DNA of 64,000 nucleotides, taken from positions 176,711,253-176,775,252 of the forward strand of contig OV884060.1 in NCBI GenBank assembly GCA_930367215.1. The letters run 5' to 3'. Numbering within the stretch: the first letter of the stretch is position 1; each line of letters begins with the position of its first letter. The position numbers and the translations under genes are program-made. Below the pieces are notes generated by a model that did not search any database, was not told the DNA's origin, and was given only the letters and a program-made list of their open reading frames with translations. The stretch comes from Pollenia angustigena. Its lineage: Eukaryota; Arthropoda; Insecta; Diptera; Polleniidae. Positions 20,626-32,464 of this stretch are shown one piece after another.

Positions 20626-21790
20626 GCACAAACGCGGATGTAAAAAGCATTTTAGCCACCAAAAATAATAAATAAACATTTTTGTGCGAACATTTCTATA
20701 CTACTCTGTTTTCTAAACAGTCAACCGTTGCTTAACTTGTTACTTTCGTATGTTCACATAAAGGGGTAACATAGTAATACCAAATGACACATGTCCGACC
20801 TCCTAGTGACACGTGCAACAATATATTTTACGTATGTTCCTTCCAACGTGCAACATGTGCATGCTCATGCTCACGGATGCCTTATTGCACTAAATTTTTT
20901 TAATTTTTCTTCAATTTATTTTAAAAGTTTCGTTAAACTGAAAATTATATTCAATGACAACTGCACAACATTCAGTCACACAAATCGAACATTTTTCTTT
21001 TTATAAAGTTTCTCCCCCCCCCCCCCCATAATTCTATTATTTTTATACTCTTGATTCGAACTTTTCCATTTTCTTTACACTCAGTTTAACAAACAAATTG
21101 TTGTAGTTTGTTTTACAAGAAAAAAAAAATTATTAAAATAATTTTTCCTGAATTTATGTACGTTCAGCTTAAATGTTATACGACGGGATCCCAGTTGAGA
21201 TGGTGTTATCGTATTTTTTTATGCAAATGATTGATCTGTTATGAATTATTTTTGAATTATTGAAGATGAAATAAGAAAAATAGATTGATTTCATTAGTGA
21301 CGTTTCTTATTTTTTTTTTTCTATTTTCGTTCGATGCTTTAAATCCCTCTCTAAAGGATAAGGATATTCTCTCAACGGAAAGCATTTAAATGGAATATTG
21401 TTTTAAAGTGGAAAAAAACGTTGTCTCTACTCACCTAAGAAACACGATTTAATGGTTGTATATTTTTGGGAGAAGATGGTTCTGAAAAGAGAGAATTTTA
21501 TGATTATGTGTATGAAAAATAAGGGAATAGTATGTGATTAAATGAGAAATTTTAAGTAAAATTTTTGCGAAAACAAAATATTTATAAATTTTTGTGTCTG
21601 AAATATTTGCAATTTTATACCTTTTGGGGGAATGCGCGCTGCATTTTGTTATGGACAACATAAATTACTACTAGCTTTACCTGGTGCGCTTTGCTACCCC
21701 AATTGAAAAAAATTTAGTAAAATTGTTAAAAAAAAAATCTCGTGCATGGATAACGAAATAATTTGTGCCAAATATGGCGTCTTTTTTGCT
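20626..21790. other. Unassigned AT-rich DNA with a C14 run
   Basis: No gene. A run of 14 C at 21014-21027 is the only strong compositional feature. CTAGCTTTACCTGGTGCGC at about 21671 resembles a tail seen in many insect repeats, but no element boundary can be set. Confidence 0.4.
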
Positions 21791-21842
21791 GTGCGATAAC
21801 TTAAAATGATAATACGAGACAGAAATAATGTTGGTGCGAAAT

Positions 21843-23580
21843 TTATTTCTTAAATATGATTTCCGGCATGTGTCCGCCGCAGCTATGAGTTACATGAGTC
21901 ATTAGATTAATCCAATATTAAACAACTTTTTCCATTAAATATGGCCGTATGGCGTCCATAATTGCTTAAGTATTGGCTTCCAGTGCTTCAAGAGTTGCTG
22001 GTTTGTCGGCATTAACCAATGACTTAAAGCCTTTTCACACTTGTCAACATCTACCATCAAGTTGCATAGATGTTAAAATTTTCGTATCTCATTCTATTCC
22101 ATTCTACATCTACGATAATTTTAGTGTCATCACTTGAAAAGTGGAAATAAATTTTATTATTATTATGGCATCACTGGCAAAATGGTTTTTGTTTTGAAAA
22201 CAGCGTTACCATTTATCATGTTTTTCCTTTTTAGCAAGTCTATTTTTGTTTAATCTTTTTTTTATATTTTAAAACAAAATTAATTTCAAAAAAATTTTGG
22301 TTTTTTTTAAACGTGCAAAAAGTTTAAAGAAAAAAGTTTTTTCAGAAATGGTGACATTTTTGATTGATAGCAATGTTAAAACTGAAAATTCAAATTTCAC
22401 ATTTTTGTCTGGAAGTCTACACTGATAGAAAAATGCATCTTCATATTGATGATGCTCTAAAATCAGAATTCTGACATCAATTTTTCTATAAATGACATCA
22501 ATGATGCAAAAAGTAACATCAATCCAATGATCAACATCTTCGTACAATTTTGTAGTTTTTTACGTGCCATCTATTTAATGACTATAGTGACATCAATTAG
22601 ATGCCACATTTTGTTTATTATTAACATTATTTTCATGATAACAATGTATTATAAGAAGCAAAAATTCCTATATTATATTTTTTTTAATTATTTAGTTAAA
22701 TACATAAAATTTTTAAAGTAGAATGACTATGAAACCCATATGGGGCATGGTGCTGGTGTCATATTAGTGAGAGTTCTGCTGTAAGCAAAGGTCGTCATTC
22801 AACAAACGTGAAACAAACATATGTAACGGGTAAGTAAATAATAATATTCTCTCACTTTGACTTAAGTCATTTCTAATGACTTTGACTTAATGACAAACTG
22901 TCATTAAATTGATGATGATGTGTCCTTTCTGCGATGTTACTGCGTCATCGCACAGAGGTCATGTTCGTCATGTCTGTGATGCCGATGTATCATCCCATTG
23001 ATAAAATAATTTAATTTTGACCCTGATGACACTTTGGCCAAGTGATGTTAAGGTTGACATCACCATGATGAAAAGTGTCATGAGGTCAAAAATGAAGACA
23101 CTTGTCATAATACTGATGTCAAAATACATAAGCGTTATGACGCCTTTTCTATCAGTGTACAAAGGTTATTAACAAAGCCCAATAAAAAGTAATCCAGAGG
23201 CGTTAAATCACACGAACAAGAGGGCCAGTGAACAGGACCACCTCTGGAAATAAAGTTGATTTTGCAATAAATTTATTGTTAATCGCGCTGTATGGAAAGT
23301 TACAACATTTTGTTGGAACCAAATGTCGTTGATGTTTAGCTGATAGCAATTGCATGTCTCGATAGCAATTGCCATTTACCGCAACGAAAGCTCCTTGGTT
23401 ATCTCGAAAGAAATAAGGATCAATGACGCCGAAAGCGTGTAAACAAAACAGTTAATTTTAATGTATATTATGGCGATTCGTTAACAGCTGAAGGATTGTC
23501 TTCGCTCCAAATACGGTAATTTTTCTTATAGACGTACCCATTTAACCAGAAATGAGTTTCGTTAAATGGACAAATTGCTC
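21843..23580 (-). pseudogene. DD41D-type transposase relic H, interrupted
   Basis: Minus strand. Near 23580-23500 it reads NGY.RKxYRxW-like residues after the first aspartate block. Then about 23440-23360 gives GVIDPYFFRDNQGAFVAVNG, and about 23240-23165 gives LFPEVVLFTGPLV and a decayed third block. After a 1.1-kb interruption, 22045-21843 gives ADKPATLEALEAN and the C-terminus THSCGGHMPEIIFKK, with a stop at 21843-21845. Stops and frame slips are scattered throughout. The interruption contains the miniature at 22420-23157 and about 370 bp of unknown origin. Confidence 0.7.
22420..23157. mobile_element. 738-bp miniature, CACTGATAGAAAA ends, TA duplication
   Basis: Ends CACTGATAGAAAAATGCATC and TGACGCCTTTTCTATCAGTG, with TA at 22418-22419 and 23158-23159. 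The inside is crowded with ATGATG, TGACATCA and TGTCAT words in both orientations. No protein is encoded. TA plus short ends suggests a Tc1/mariner-type relation, but this is not proved. Confidence 0.75.
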
Positions 23581-24156
23581 TATAAACGTCGCAACCAGAT
23601 TTATTTTTTTTTTTTCAAAGTAAATTTCCACAATTTGGAAGCCTAGTTCTAGCGTTAAACGTTTCATGATTAGCACAGTTTGCCATTCTCAGCTGTCAAA
23701 CCATAGTTCAACAAAAAAAAATATTGCACCAGTAAAAGCATTAATCAAAAATAAAATCAGTTCTAATTAAAAATATAATCAAGTAAATTAAACTTTTAAT
23801 CAAGTGTATTAAACGTTTAATTTTTTTTTTTTTTTTGTCTCATTATTTATTTATTGAATCTTCATATATTAAATATGAACTAACAATAATTAATCAAATC
23901 TTAACCTCATACGTTATTTTATGTCCTGCCAGTGCCAGACAAAAATTTTCTTCATCACGGGTTCTGTTCACATATATAGTTGTTTATCGCTTATCTAATT
24001 GGGTAAGTTGTGCAGTGTCTTTGCTTCTTAAGCGAGTGTGGCCGCCATGATTTAAAATATTTCGAGCTAGTGGATTTAGGTGTTGTTCAAGCCTTTCTAA
24101 ATATTTTACTGCGTATTTTGTTATAATAGTTTTTACTAATGGCACATTGAGATCCT

Positions 24157-24580
24157 CCCAGCGGTAACTAGAATGAGTAAAGAGGCCTAATGGAAGGCCT
24201 TATTTAGCAGTCACAAGCAGTCAGAAGCCCTTCTCGCCGCATTCCATACTTATTTATTTTTTACACAGGTTGTCATTGGGCGCAAGGCCTTCCACACTTT
24301 CTTTAAAAACAACTTCGACCCCTTCCCAAAGAAGGGAGTAAGGAAGGTCACTAAAAATAAAAAGTAAATAAAACTGAACACCTTCCTTTCTCCCTTCTCA
24401 AAGAAGGGAGTAGCGAATGTGTACTGAATATTTCAGAAGGTCTTTTAAATAGAAGTTTATACCTTCTAGAAGGCATACTTCTGAAGGCAAGATATTATGC
24501 GAAGCGAATCTTTTAGAAAGGAGTATCGAGGCCTTCAAAAAGGCCTGCCACTTGCAGTCCTTTCAATATTTACCGCTGGG
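24157..24580. mobile_element. CCCAGCGG-family miniature in the jockey LINE
   Basis: Ends CCCAGCGGTAACTAG and ATTTACCGCTGGG, flanked by CT (24155-24156, 24581-24582). Removing the element and one CT restores the jockey codons IHK|DLNVP, so the 2-bp duplication is well supported. Inside are the paired AAGGCCT and AGAAGGGAGTA motifs shared with copies at 42501, 56647 and 58394. Confidence 0.88.
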
Positions 24581-25580
24581 CTTATGAATGTTTGAGTTTT
24601 TTACATACCAGGGAGCGGCTGTGATTATTCGAAGAAGTTTATTTTGGCGCCTTTGAATTTTTTCGATATTAGAGGCCGAGGCAGTGCCCAATAGCTGAAT
24701 ACCGTAGCACCAGATAGGCTTTAAGATAGATAGTTGTAAAGTAGAAGCTTGCAATCGAGAATAAGTTTAATTTGAGTTAATTTTGCCTCTAAATGGCATT
24801 TCCACGTTAATCGCCGATCCAGATGTATACCGAGATATTTAACATGCGAACGTTAAGGAATTATTTGATTGCCGGTGCAAGGTGCATGTAATATGTACGC
24901 ATTTTTGCTCATTGACCATTATCCTCCATTGTCTTAACCTTATTTACAGTTGAAATTATGATGTAAGTAACGAGATGCTTCATAACGGTTTTCGTGGACG
25001 CTTAGAAAACTGTATCGTCTGCAAATGTTGAAGTTTGGGTGTAGTTGTTTGTTGGCATGTCCGAAGTATAAATCAAGTATAATAGAGGGCCCAGGATGCT
25101 GTCTTGTGGGACTCCAGCGCCAATTGGCTGAGGTGAACTTAAGAAATTTCCTTCTTTAATAATAAATTGACGACCGACTAAGTAGCTTTCTAACAGCTTG
25201 TGTGTGTTTGCTGGTAAATTTTGCTTCAATTTATGTAATAAGCCATCATGCCAGACTTTATCAAAAGCTTGCGAAACGTCGATGAAGAATGCTATTCTTA
25301 TGACATTTACTATTCGATGAGTCTGTTCAATTGTGCTGTGTTTTCTTCTAAATCCGAATTGATGGTTTGGAATACATCTATTTTCACTTAAAATCGGAGT
25401 TAATTTTGAAACTAATAAATTATAGACATATTTGATAATAAGCTAATAGGCCTATATGACTCAACTTTTGTATGATCTTTGCCTGGCTTTGGTTTCATGG
25501 TAACTAAGGAAACCTTCCATTTTTGAGGACAGTATTCAAGGCGTAAAATAGCATTAAAAATAAAAACAATAATAATAACA

Positions 25581-26328
25581 GATTGGTATATGAAACCAAT
25601 TGCTTCTGGACGCTTAATGAATTTTCACTCAACACAACCCATGAAACAGAAGATAAATACGGCAATGAATCTAATTGACAAAGTTATAAAAATAAGCCAC
25701 GTAAAATTTCAATCTAAGAATATGACAAGAATAAAGGATATCTTAATGAAAAACAATTTTCCAAAGGGGTTGATTAATTCATTACTGGCTAAAGTTAAAA
25801 ATAATATTTCTTCAGAAATGACACATCTGGTAACGCCAAATACTATAGTCTACCGTTTATTCCAAGACTTACGGAGAACATCAAACTGAGAGAGATAATA
25901 AAAGACCAACAAATAATATTCGCGCATAAATCAAACAAGACAATACATAATTTATTTACACAAACAAAAACAAAGATTGAGTGCAGGGATCAAAGTGATG
26001 TTGTTTATCAAATTGAATGTGATGGCGGTGATAATGAGGAGTGTGGAAAAATCTACATTGGTACAACGAAAAGAAATTTAGGCGTGAGAATAGACGAACA
26101 TAAAGCTGACACAAAAAGAGGAAACATTCAACTGCACTTGTACAACACTGCATTGAAAACGGACACAAGCCAAACTTTGAAAAAGTGAGAATTTTAGATA
26201 AAGAGAAAAGGGAAAATAAGAGATACACGTTGGAGAGCTTAAGAATACAACAAAAATCGACAAGTGCAATAAACACAAAAGAAGAAAAAGACAATACAAA
26301 TGCAAACTACACCATTGCAATACTTTAG
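25581..26328 (+). pseudogene. Penelope-like RT C-terminus and GIY-YIG endonuclease
   Basis: DWYMKPIASGRLMNFHSTQP is the characteristic Penelope RT motif after the catalytic palm. An open stretch to about 25860 follows, then a frame slip and ENIKLREIIKDQQIIFAHKS. The endonuclease reads DVVYQIECDGG then CGKIYIGTTKRNLGVRIDEH, the GIY-YIG core with its arginine, and after another slip HCIENGHKPNFEKVRILD and RYTLESLRIQQ. In this family the endonuclease nicks the target for reverse transcription. Two frame slips and loss of the 5' half make it a relic. Confidence 0.85.
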
Positions 26329-26557
26329 TAATAATAACAACTGTGATCTAAAAGGACAAATTTTCTGTGATACTTTTTAAATTTACATATTTTTATTTTA
26401 ATATTTTAAGTTTTGTGTTGTGTATAAATGGTGTAAACTGACGAAAAAGATTATTGTAAGTTAATTTGTCAAAAATTAAGATTATAATTATTGTTATTAT
26501 TAACTACTTTTTTACTTTGTATTTTTACAATGTTGCCAGATTTAAATAAAACTCAAT

Positions 26558-26596
26558 CCCTGAAGAAGTTTGAAAGAATACCAACGAAACGTCGGA
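26558..26596 (+). ncRNA. Penelope terminal hairpin, hammerhead-like motif
   Basis: CCCTGAAGAAGTTTG leads through a GTT/AAC stem to ACGAAACGTCGG. The CUGAAGA and GAAAC boxes recall the hammerhead core CUGANGA...GAAA, and Penelope-like elements are known to carry hammerheads. There is one extra base between the first box and the stem, so activity is doubtful. Similar motifs occur at 51785-51836 and 60640-60845. Confidence 0.35.
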
Positions 26597-27794
26597 TTTT
26601 ATTGATAATGAAATAAATAATCTTTTATTTACATTAAATTAATGACCTTGAAAGCCTGTATATAGAAAACTATAACAACTATATAGAGTAATCAAAAAAG
26701 GTCGATACATACTTATAATAATTTTCTTTGCTATGCGAGGTAGATCTAAAAGCATTTTATTACTGATCTTTTCAAAACCAGGTGCCTTCTTAGTGTTTTA
26801 GTCACAAAAAGCTTTTTCGATTTCTCTTATCTCAAATCTGAGGGGAATAGCTGCTCTAGCAGCAACAGGTGGTAACTCGACCGCAATATCGTGAGATATA
26901 TTTGGGGTAAATACGTTTTTTAAATGATTAACAAACAGATTTCCTTTTTCAACATCATTTCTTGCCCAACTTCCATTCAAGTTTCTTAATGGTGGTTTAG
27001 AGACAACTGGCCTTTTGAGATTTCTAGCTGCACGTCATAATGAGTAGTCCGATTGTGGAGTTGCATCAAGTTCCTTAAGATATTTTTCCAGAGAAGCCAT
27101 TTTCTGAATCTGCAGTAACTTTCTTAGCCTTTTTGTACACTCTTTTAGTAAGTTCTTAAGTTGAGGGGATCTGTGTACTTGCCACTCTCTTCGAGCTCTC
27201 CTTTTTTCAGACAAGAGACAATCGACATCTGTGGAATATATTTTAATATTTTTTGTTTTTTTGGGAGCAATACTGGAATGTTGAACAGCTAGTTTCAGAA
27301 AACTGTCAAAATAAACAATAGAGCGATCTACATTCTCCGGTGTACTAAGCGGAATATTTTCTGAGCAATGGGTACTGAGATATTTTTTATATTTTAACCA
27401 ATTTATTTGTGTGGCTGACGTCGCTAAGTAGCCAGTCGGAGATACAATTCTATTGGGTTTCATTATAGTAACAATTGACGTTTAATTGACAATATCAATT
27501 TGCATCAGTTAACATATTAATAATATCAATTAAACGTTTAATTCACTCGATTTACCGTTTAATCAAGTAAATTTAACGTTTACTTGATTAAATTTTTTAT
27601 TAAAACTCACTTTATTTTTGATTAATGCTTTTACTCGTGCAAAATTGTTTCTGTGTACCAGACGCTGTGTAGGCCTATCTATAAAACAGCGTCCCGTGAC
27701 AACAGATACCAAAAGCTATACGTCTCTCTTGGTCCTAAGTAGTAGAGAATGGTTCGCCTCTTATCTATGCTGGGCCCCAATCGCCTGGCAATCC

Positions 27795-28009
27795 TGGGGC
27801 CTAATTACCGCATTCGATATCGAGTAAGCTATCGTATCGAGTAAACTATCGTATTTTTCTGAAATGTACCGTAATTTGAGATGGTAGCAATCGATATCGA
27901 GTAACCAAAGACATTACATTCCTCGAGTTTTCATTCGATACGTCAGTGTCTATCGTATGCAGAAAAATACGATAGTTTACTCGATATCGAATGCGGTAAT
28001 TAGGCCCCA
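27795..28009. mobile_element. 215-bp palindromic miniature
   Basis: Ends TGGGGCCTAATTACCGC and its exact complement; the repeats run on through ATTCGATATCGAGTAA for about 35 bp. Short GATATCGAGTAA units are also repeated inside. No target duplication is clear. Confidence 0.8.
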
Positions 28010-29425
28010 GCATCCAGTGTTGTAGATCAGCCTGTAATTTTCATCGATAATCGAAGTTCGAGTTTGCAGAAGAGCAGTGGCACGAAAACCCCGTAGGTGT
28101 CATGCAAGCTCGTCTGCCCTAATGTTTCCCATTATATCCCTGTATTATTAAATATTTTATGACGCAGTTTTTAAAGTTTTGGCTTAAACTTATCGCTAAT
28201 ATAATGTTATTAATTATGTTTTTTTTAATAGTTTTTTAGATTTTGTTTGGATTTGTTAAACATAAAAATTTTCTTACTGTTTAAGAAAAATTTATAAACA
28301 TTTTTAAATTAAAATCAATGTAAACGATTCATGTTATTAATAATTTAATTTTCTTTTTTCTGCGTTTTAATTTTCTACAATATTTCTCTTTATAAAAAGC
28401 GGTTTGTATAATTTTCAGCTTGATGGATTTTATTTTTATTAAATCATTAATTTTGATACTTAGGAAAACGTGTTTTGTAATAATTCAGTCAAAAGTAATT
28501 TATATCCTAAACAGTTGCTAGAAATGTTCTCGTTAATTCTGAATTAAGAACGTTAATCTTATTTACCGGCATTAAAATTAATCGCACTAACGAAATTACT
28601 TTTCATTGATTTTCTGTTCAATTACACAATTTAAAATAAAATATAACACAAATTTGTATATAAAAAATTATTTATAAACCGAGCAGCATAAATTTATTAA
28701 ACAATTTTTTCAAAATATTACCTGCCTAATTCTCTTTGTATTTTTTTTTTTTTCAATATTTTGTTTATGTATTTTTAACATTTTGCTTTTACGTTTTGTT
28801 AACGATATATTTGCTTTTGTTAAAATAATAACATGGAAATAACAATAAAAAAACGTTTATCCTCTCAAGTGGAAATAAGAAACGTATAGCAATGTGTATA
28901 ATTTTTTAATTCATGGAAAAATAACCATATACGGACACCACTACATGATCAAAGACCAAAAAAAAAGACCCGTGACTCCCAGTTTTGCCCAAAGTGATGA
29001 ACTTTTTTTATGGGCCCCTAACGATTTGAGGCCTCGGTGTCATTTTTACAAAAATGTGGTAATTTTCCCAGGCTCATATCTTCTAAACCGTTCGGAATTG
29101 ATTTACCCTTTGAGACAAAGTTGTAGCTCTTGCCATAAAGAACAAACATTGTGAACATATAGAATCAAAAAAACTTAATTTTCAAGATCAAAATCGCCAA
29201 AAACTTTAAAAATTCGATTTTTTACCTTTTTCCCCTGTTCAGGTCCATAAGTAGCAAACCGTTCCAAATTCAAGGAAACAATCCACTACAAAGATGTACC
29301 TTAGATCTCAATAAACAACTTTCTGCAGCATATAAGCTTCCATGGAATGATTCTTAACACCGTTTAGGTAGCGCTTAGGTAGCCGCGAAAGTAAGTCAAG
29401 TGCGGCCAATAAATACCATTCGCAG
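28010..29425. other. Unassigned AT-rich DNA
   Basis: About 1.4 kb without recognisable frame, repeat border or RNA gene. Confidence 0.4.
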
Positions 29426-29429
29426 TATA

Positions 29430-30325
29430 TACAGATAAATGTTCGAGAGTATTTCATATTTGGGATCCCATGTGCAGTTATGGACCCATCAAAACAAAAT
29501 TGTGTTATGAGGTTTAGATGCATATAAGTGGTCTTTGAGACTTTTTCGTCTTAGATCGATATAAGAGAGGGGATTTATATGAGACCAATGGTTAATTCTG
29601 GACCTACCAGTGCAAAATGCCATGACATAGTGGTATTATAACAATTGTTGGCGCCATTTTTAATATAAATAGTTTTCAATAAAAATTTTTTTGGCCCAAA
29701 TTTAATCCAAAGAAATAACAACATATTGTTACGAAAGTTAAATTATCTAAGAATTATTTATAGTTATAGTTATAAGTTATCTTGTAAGTTATAGTTTTAT
29801 GTTACTTAAAATTGTCATGTATAATTTTCAACACAACTGTTATTTTAAAAATAATTCCTATATAAATTTCCCAGTAATTTCTAGAAATGGTTATAGAACA
29901 TAATAAATAGTTTTTACGGGAAGGTTCAGGAAAAATCTAGAAATAATTATGAAATGTAAAAAGGGGTGACTCATGTAAAATTAGTTTAGTTTGTTTTGTG
30001 AAACGGTTCTGTTCGTAACTAACAATTGTGAACAAAATAATAAAGTTTGTAAAGTTGAATAAGTGTGTGTATTTATTTTTATTTGCAATTAAAAAGAACT
30101 CAACGGTTTATTATAAAGGAAGTAAACCGAACGCGTTTATTAAAGGAAAAACGTAACAATATTAATATGGTTTATTGGCACAAAGACTTTATTCCGGAAA
30201 GAAATATCATAAGAACTTTCGTCTTAAGACTTTTCTTCAAAGTTTTAAGAGTAAAGGTGGTTAACGATAATAGGAACTATACAGGAACTATGGTATAGTA
30301 TGGACCGACTTGCGCCTTATTTTAT
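29430..30325 (+). repeat. Dispersed repeat, family P1, split by a solo LTR
   Basis: AATGTTCGAGAGTATTTCAT, then TTATATGAGACCAATGGTTA and GGACCTACCAGTGCAAAATG, match other P1 copies. After the LTR the repeat resumes with GGTTTATTGGCACAAAGAC and TATGGACCGACTTGCGCC. The 3' tail is lost where family G begins. Confidence 0.6.
29727..30158 (+). mobile_element. Solo LTR, 432 bp
   Basis: Begins TGTTACGAAAGTTAAATT and ends GGAAAAACGTAACA, with short inverted ends TGTTACG/CGTAACA and the 4-bp duplication ATAT on both sides (29723-29726, 30159-30162). An AATAAA at 30039-30044 downstream of a U3-like stretch suggests plus-strand orientation. No internal retroelement genes are adjacent. The family is not named; it differs from the LTR at 10397. 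Confidence 0.87.
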
Positions 30326-30329
30326 TTCA

Positions 30330-31140
30330 ATTGACTTTAAAAGTCAATGTAAAATCTTCGAAAACAAGGTTGATTTTACCGTTTCCAGCAGTGATTTTGC
30401 TTCATATGTAGTTATTTAACATGATTTTACAATAACTTGCGAACAACATTTTTTTCTAGAAAAATTTCAATTTCAGTGTATTTATCAAATATTTTTCTTT
30501 TTAAATAACTATAATTCATGTTAATTTAACAATGCAGTAAAGTTAGAGCAAAATGTCATTTATATTGAAATAACAATCCGAGTCACATTGATTGAAAGTT
30601 ATTTCAAGTTGAAACCACGTGGATTTCATGTAGAAACAAATTGGTTTGAGTATGATATAACAGTGAGAAGAAGCTTCAACGACAATATATGCATTTATTT
30701 AGGAATAATTCATGACACTTACCACTGTGACACATGTTTCACTTATTTTTTATTCCCCTATGTTAACAGAAGCATCAGCAGAATGACCCGATATGGTTTT
30801 CGTCATCATTCTAATTTGAAAACTTAATGTTATATTTAACTAAATAATTTTAACTTAAAGAATACGGGAATTTTCTTCTTTTTATAACATATTTAAAACA
30901 CGAAAATAAAAAAAAAAGGATGTCTTTCATTTTATGGTGTTGGTTTTTTCTATACAAAACAAGTAAAATTGGTTTTTATGGTTTCGATATTGAACAATGT
31001 TATTTTAACATTTTAATTTAAATTAATTAATAATTTTGAAATAATGGTAATTTTAAATAGAGTTCATACTTTTGCAGATATTTACAATAATTTTTAATCA
31101 ACATTGCGCCATGTTAATTTAACATTCATATTTTTCCTGT
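30330..31140 (+). repeat. ACACAG-type repeat (family G)
   Basis: Matches 9433-9699 on its left part and 32465-32740 on its right part. GCCATGTTAATTTAACATT lies near the right end, with CCTGTGTG at the terminus. GTTAATTTAAC is itself a palindrome and recurs many times. No coding potential; the left end is uncertain. Confidence 0.6.
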
Positions 31141-31148
31141 GTGTACAT

Positions 31149-31816
31149 TAGTGTGACTGCAAGTTATATGGACAATTTTTTTTCTTCGTATTTTCACTTG
31201 GCAAACCCCTTAGATTGATTCCAAATTAGAAAAAATATATATATAAAAAACCTTAGATCGTTTGCATAGTTATTAGGCGTGGCTTGAGCCCACAAAGTTT
31301 GCTAAAATGCTATTTTTCTCACTATGGGTCGCTTTAATTGTTGATAACTTCAGTAATATTTATTTTAGAGAAAAACCTTATTCACAAATATTCTAGGGCT
31401 ATATCTTATGAACAATGTTGCTCTGTATTAGTTTTCTTTAACATAAATATTTAATCCAGAAAAAACCAAATTAAAAAATAACACCGAAATTTTCACATAT
31501 CTTCGCATTTTTTGCCTGGTGATTACACTACGTGACAAATTTTCAACAAAGTCGTGACCAAATGAATCTGACAGCTAATCCTTATGTAAAACATTCCCCT
31601 GAATCCGAATATGAAGTCAGCATTGTCAGAGATATTTCAAAATAACCGTTATTTGTGTTTTTTAAAAAGATAATGTGATTGAAATGCAAATATCTTCAAA
31701 CATTTTAAACGGACTATGTAGTTTCTCTTTATTGAGAGGTTATAAAATTTCTTAAATAACTATGGGGTTTGCCAAGTAAAAATACGAAAAAAAAAAAAAA
31801 AATAACGGCCACCCTA
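31149..31816. mobile_element. hAT-like element K, 668 bp
   Basis: Ends TAGTGTGACTGCAAG and, inverted, TAGGGTGGCCGTTA; the inverted repeats continue to a TTGGCAAACCCC motif about 50 bp inside. Perfect 8-bp duplication GTGTACAT (31141-31148, 31817-31824). No transposase frame. Duplication length and TAG ends place it with hAT elements. Confidence 0.85.
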
Positions 31817-31853
31817 GTGTACATGCATACACGCAAACATACATATGAACCTA

Positions 31854-32457
31854 CCCTGCAAGCAATGTGGTAGTCGACTACAAAAATAATGCATTTATAG
31901 TTAACTTTTTAAGAACTAACTATAAGCTAACTACAAATAAATGCAGAAAATCCCCAATATCAATGCGAGTGAATTTTGTGATTTTTAAATTTTCTCTTTT
32001 TAATATTTTCTTTTCTTTCTTGTTTTTGTTTTCTTTTGCTATTTCGAATTAATGCAAAATTTAAGTGAGTCGCATATTTTAAGTAAATGTAGATGGAGTT
32101 CATGGCAAAAAAAGATTGAAAGATTTTCAAAATTTCTTCCAAGTTTTATCAGATAATTTATATACAAGAAAAAAAATTTCATATGAAATACCAATTCTTC
32201 TTTTAACAGACGCCTGTAAAAAAAATAAAATACTTTTTAATAATTAAAAAAACTTTTAACTAACTACTACCTTACCAACTTTAAGCTAACTACTATGTAG
32301 CTAACTTTAAGTTAGTTGAACAGTCATGCAGAGTCGGACAATTGACTATTTCCAATGACATGACAATGTTATAATAGTCAGTAGGCTCCATTAAAAATAA
32401 TAAAAATAATAAAGTTTACTTAAAGTTAGCTTAAAGTTAACTGAGTTGCTTGCAGGG
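31854..32457. mobile_element. Miniature L, CCCTGCAAGCAA ends, TA flanks
   Basis: Ends CCCTGCAAGCAA and TTGCTTGCAGGG between TA dinucleotides (31852-31853, 32458-32459). GTTAGTT/AACTAAC words crowd both subterminal regions. No frame is recognised. Confidence 0.75.
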
Positions 32458-32464
32458 TACATAC

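Larger units (their letters stand above)
25576..26713 (+). mobile_element. Penelope-like element, 3' fragment
   Basis: Plus-strand fragment inserted antisense into the jockey LINE, bordered by AATAATAAT-like sequence on both sides (about 25568-25577 and 26714-26722). It carries the end of the RT, the GIY-YIG endonuclease and a terminal hairpin motif (26560-26592). The 5' part is missing. Confidence 0.8.
23965..27463 (-). pseudogene. Jockey-like reverse transcriptase, interrupted
   Basis: Reading from 27463 down: a 142-codon block (VDCLLSEKRRARREWQ, SLEKYLKELDATPQSDYSL) between endonuclease and RT, then FVNHLKNVFTPN and EIREIEKAF, then APGFEKISNKMLLDLPRIAK. The Penelope insert follows. Below it come FNAILRLEYCPQKWKVSLV, SYRPISLLSN, FIDVSQAFDKVWHDGL, GVPQDSILGPLLYLIYTSD and FADDTVF, the FADD catalytic box, at 25002-25022. 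Next come LKPIWCYGIQL and RRQNKLLRIITAAPWY, the second insert, and the terminus DLNVPLVKTIITKYAVKYLE ending near 23990. The protein copies LINE RNA into DNA at the target. Stops (for example after LLSN) and the inserts kill it. Confidence 0.88.
23823..27476 (-). mobile_element. Jockey-like non-LTR retrotransposon, 5'-truncated
   Basis: Minus strand. The poly(A) tail appears as T at 23823-23836, and ACGTTTAATT at 23813-23822 and 27477-27486 is a likely 10-bp target duplication. The body carries the segment between endonuclease and RT, the RT and the C-terminal region, and is interrupted by a Penelope fragment (about 25576-26713) and a CCCAGCGG miniature (24157-24580). The endonuclease domain is absent. 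The LINE's own length is about 2.1 kb. Confidence 0.88.
23729..27637. mobile_element. Element J, miniature split by a jockey LINE
   Basis: Ends CCAGTAAAAGCATTAATCAA and, inverted, CGAGTAAAAGCATTAATCAA, flanked by TGCA (23725-23728 and 27638-27641). Without the LINE it is only about 235 bp (23729-23822 plus 27487-27637), filled with AAGTAAATTTAACGTTTACTT-like short palindromes. Confidence 0.7.
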
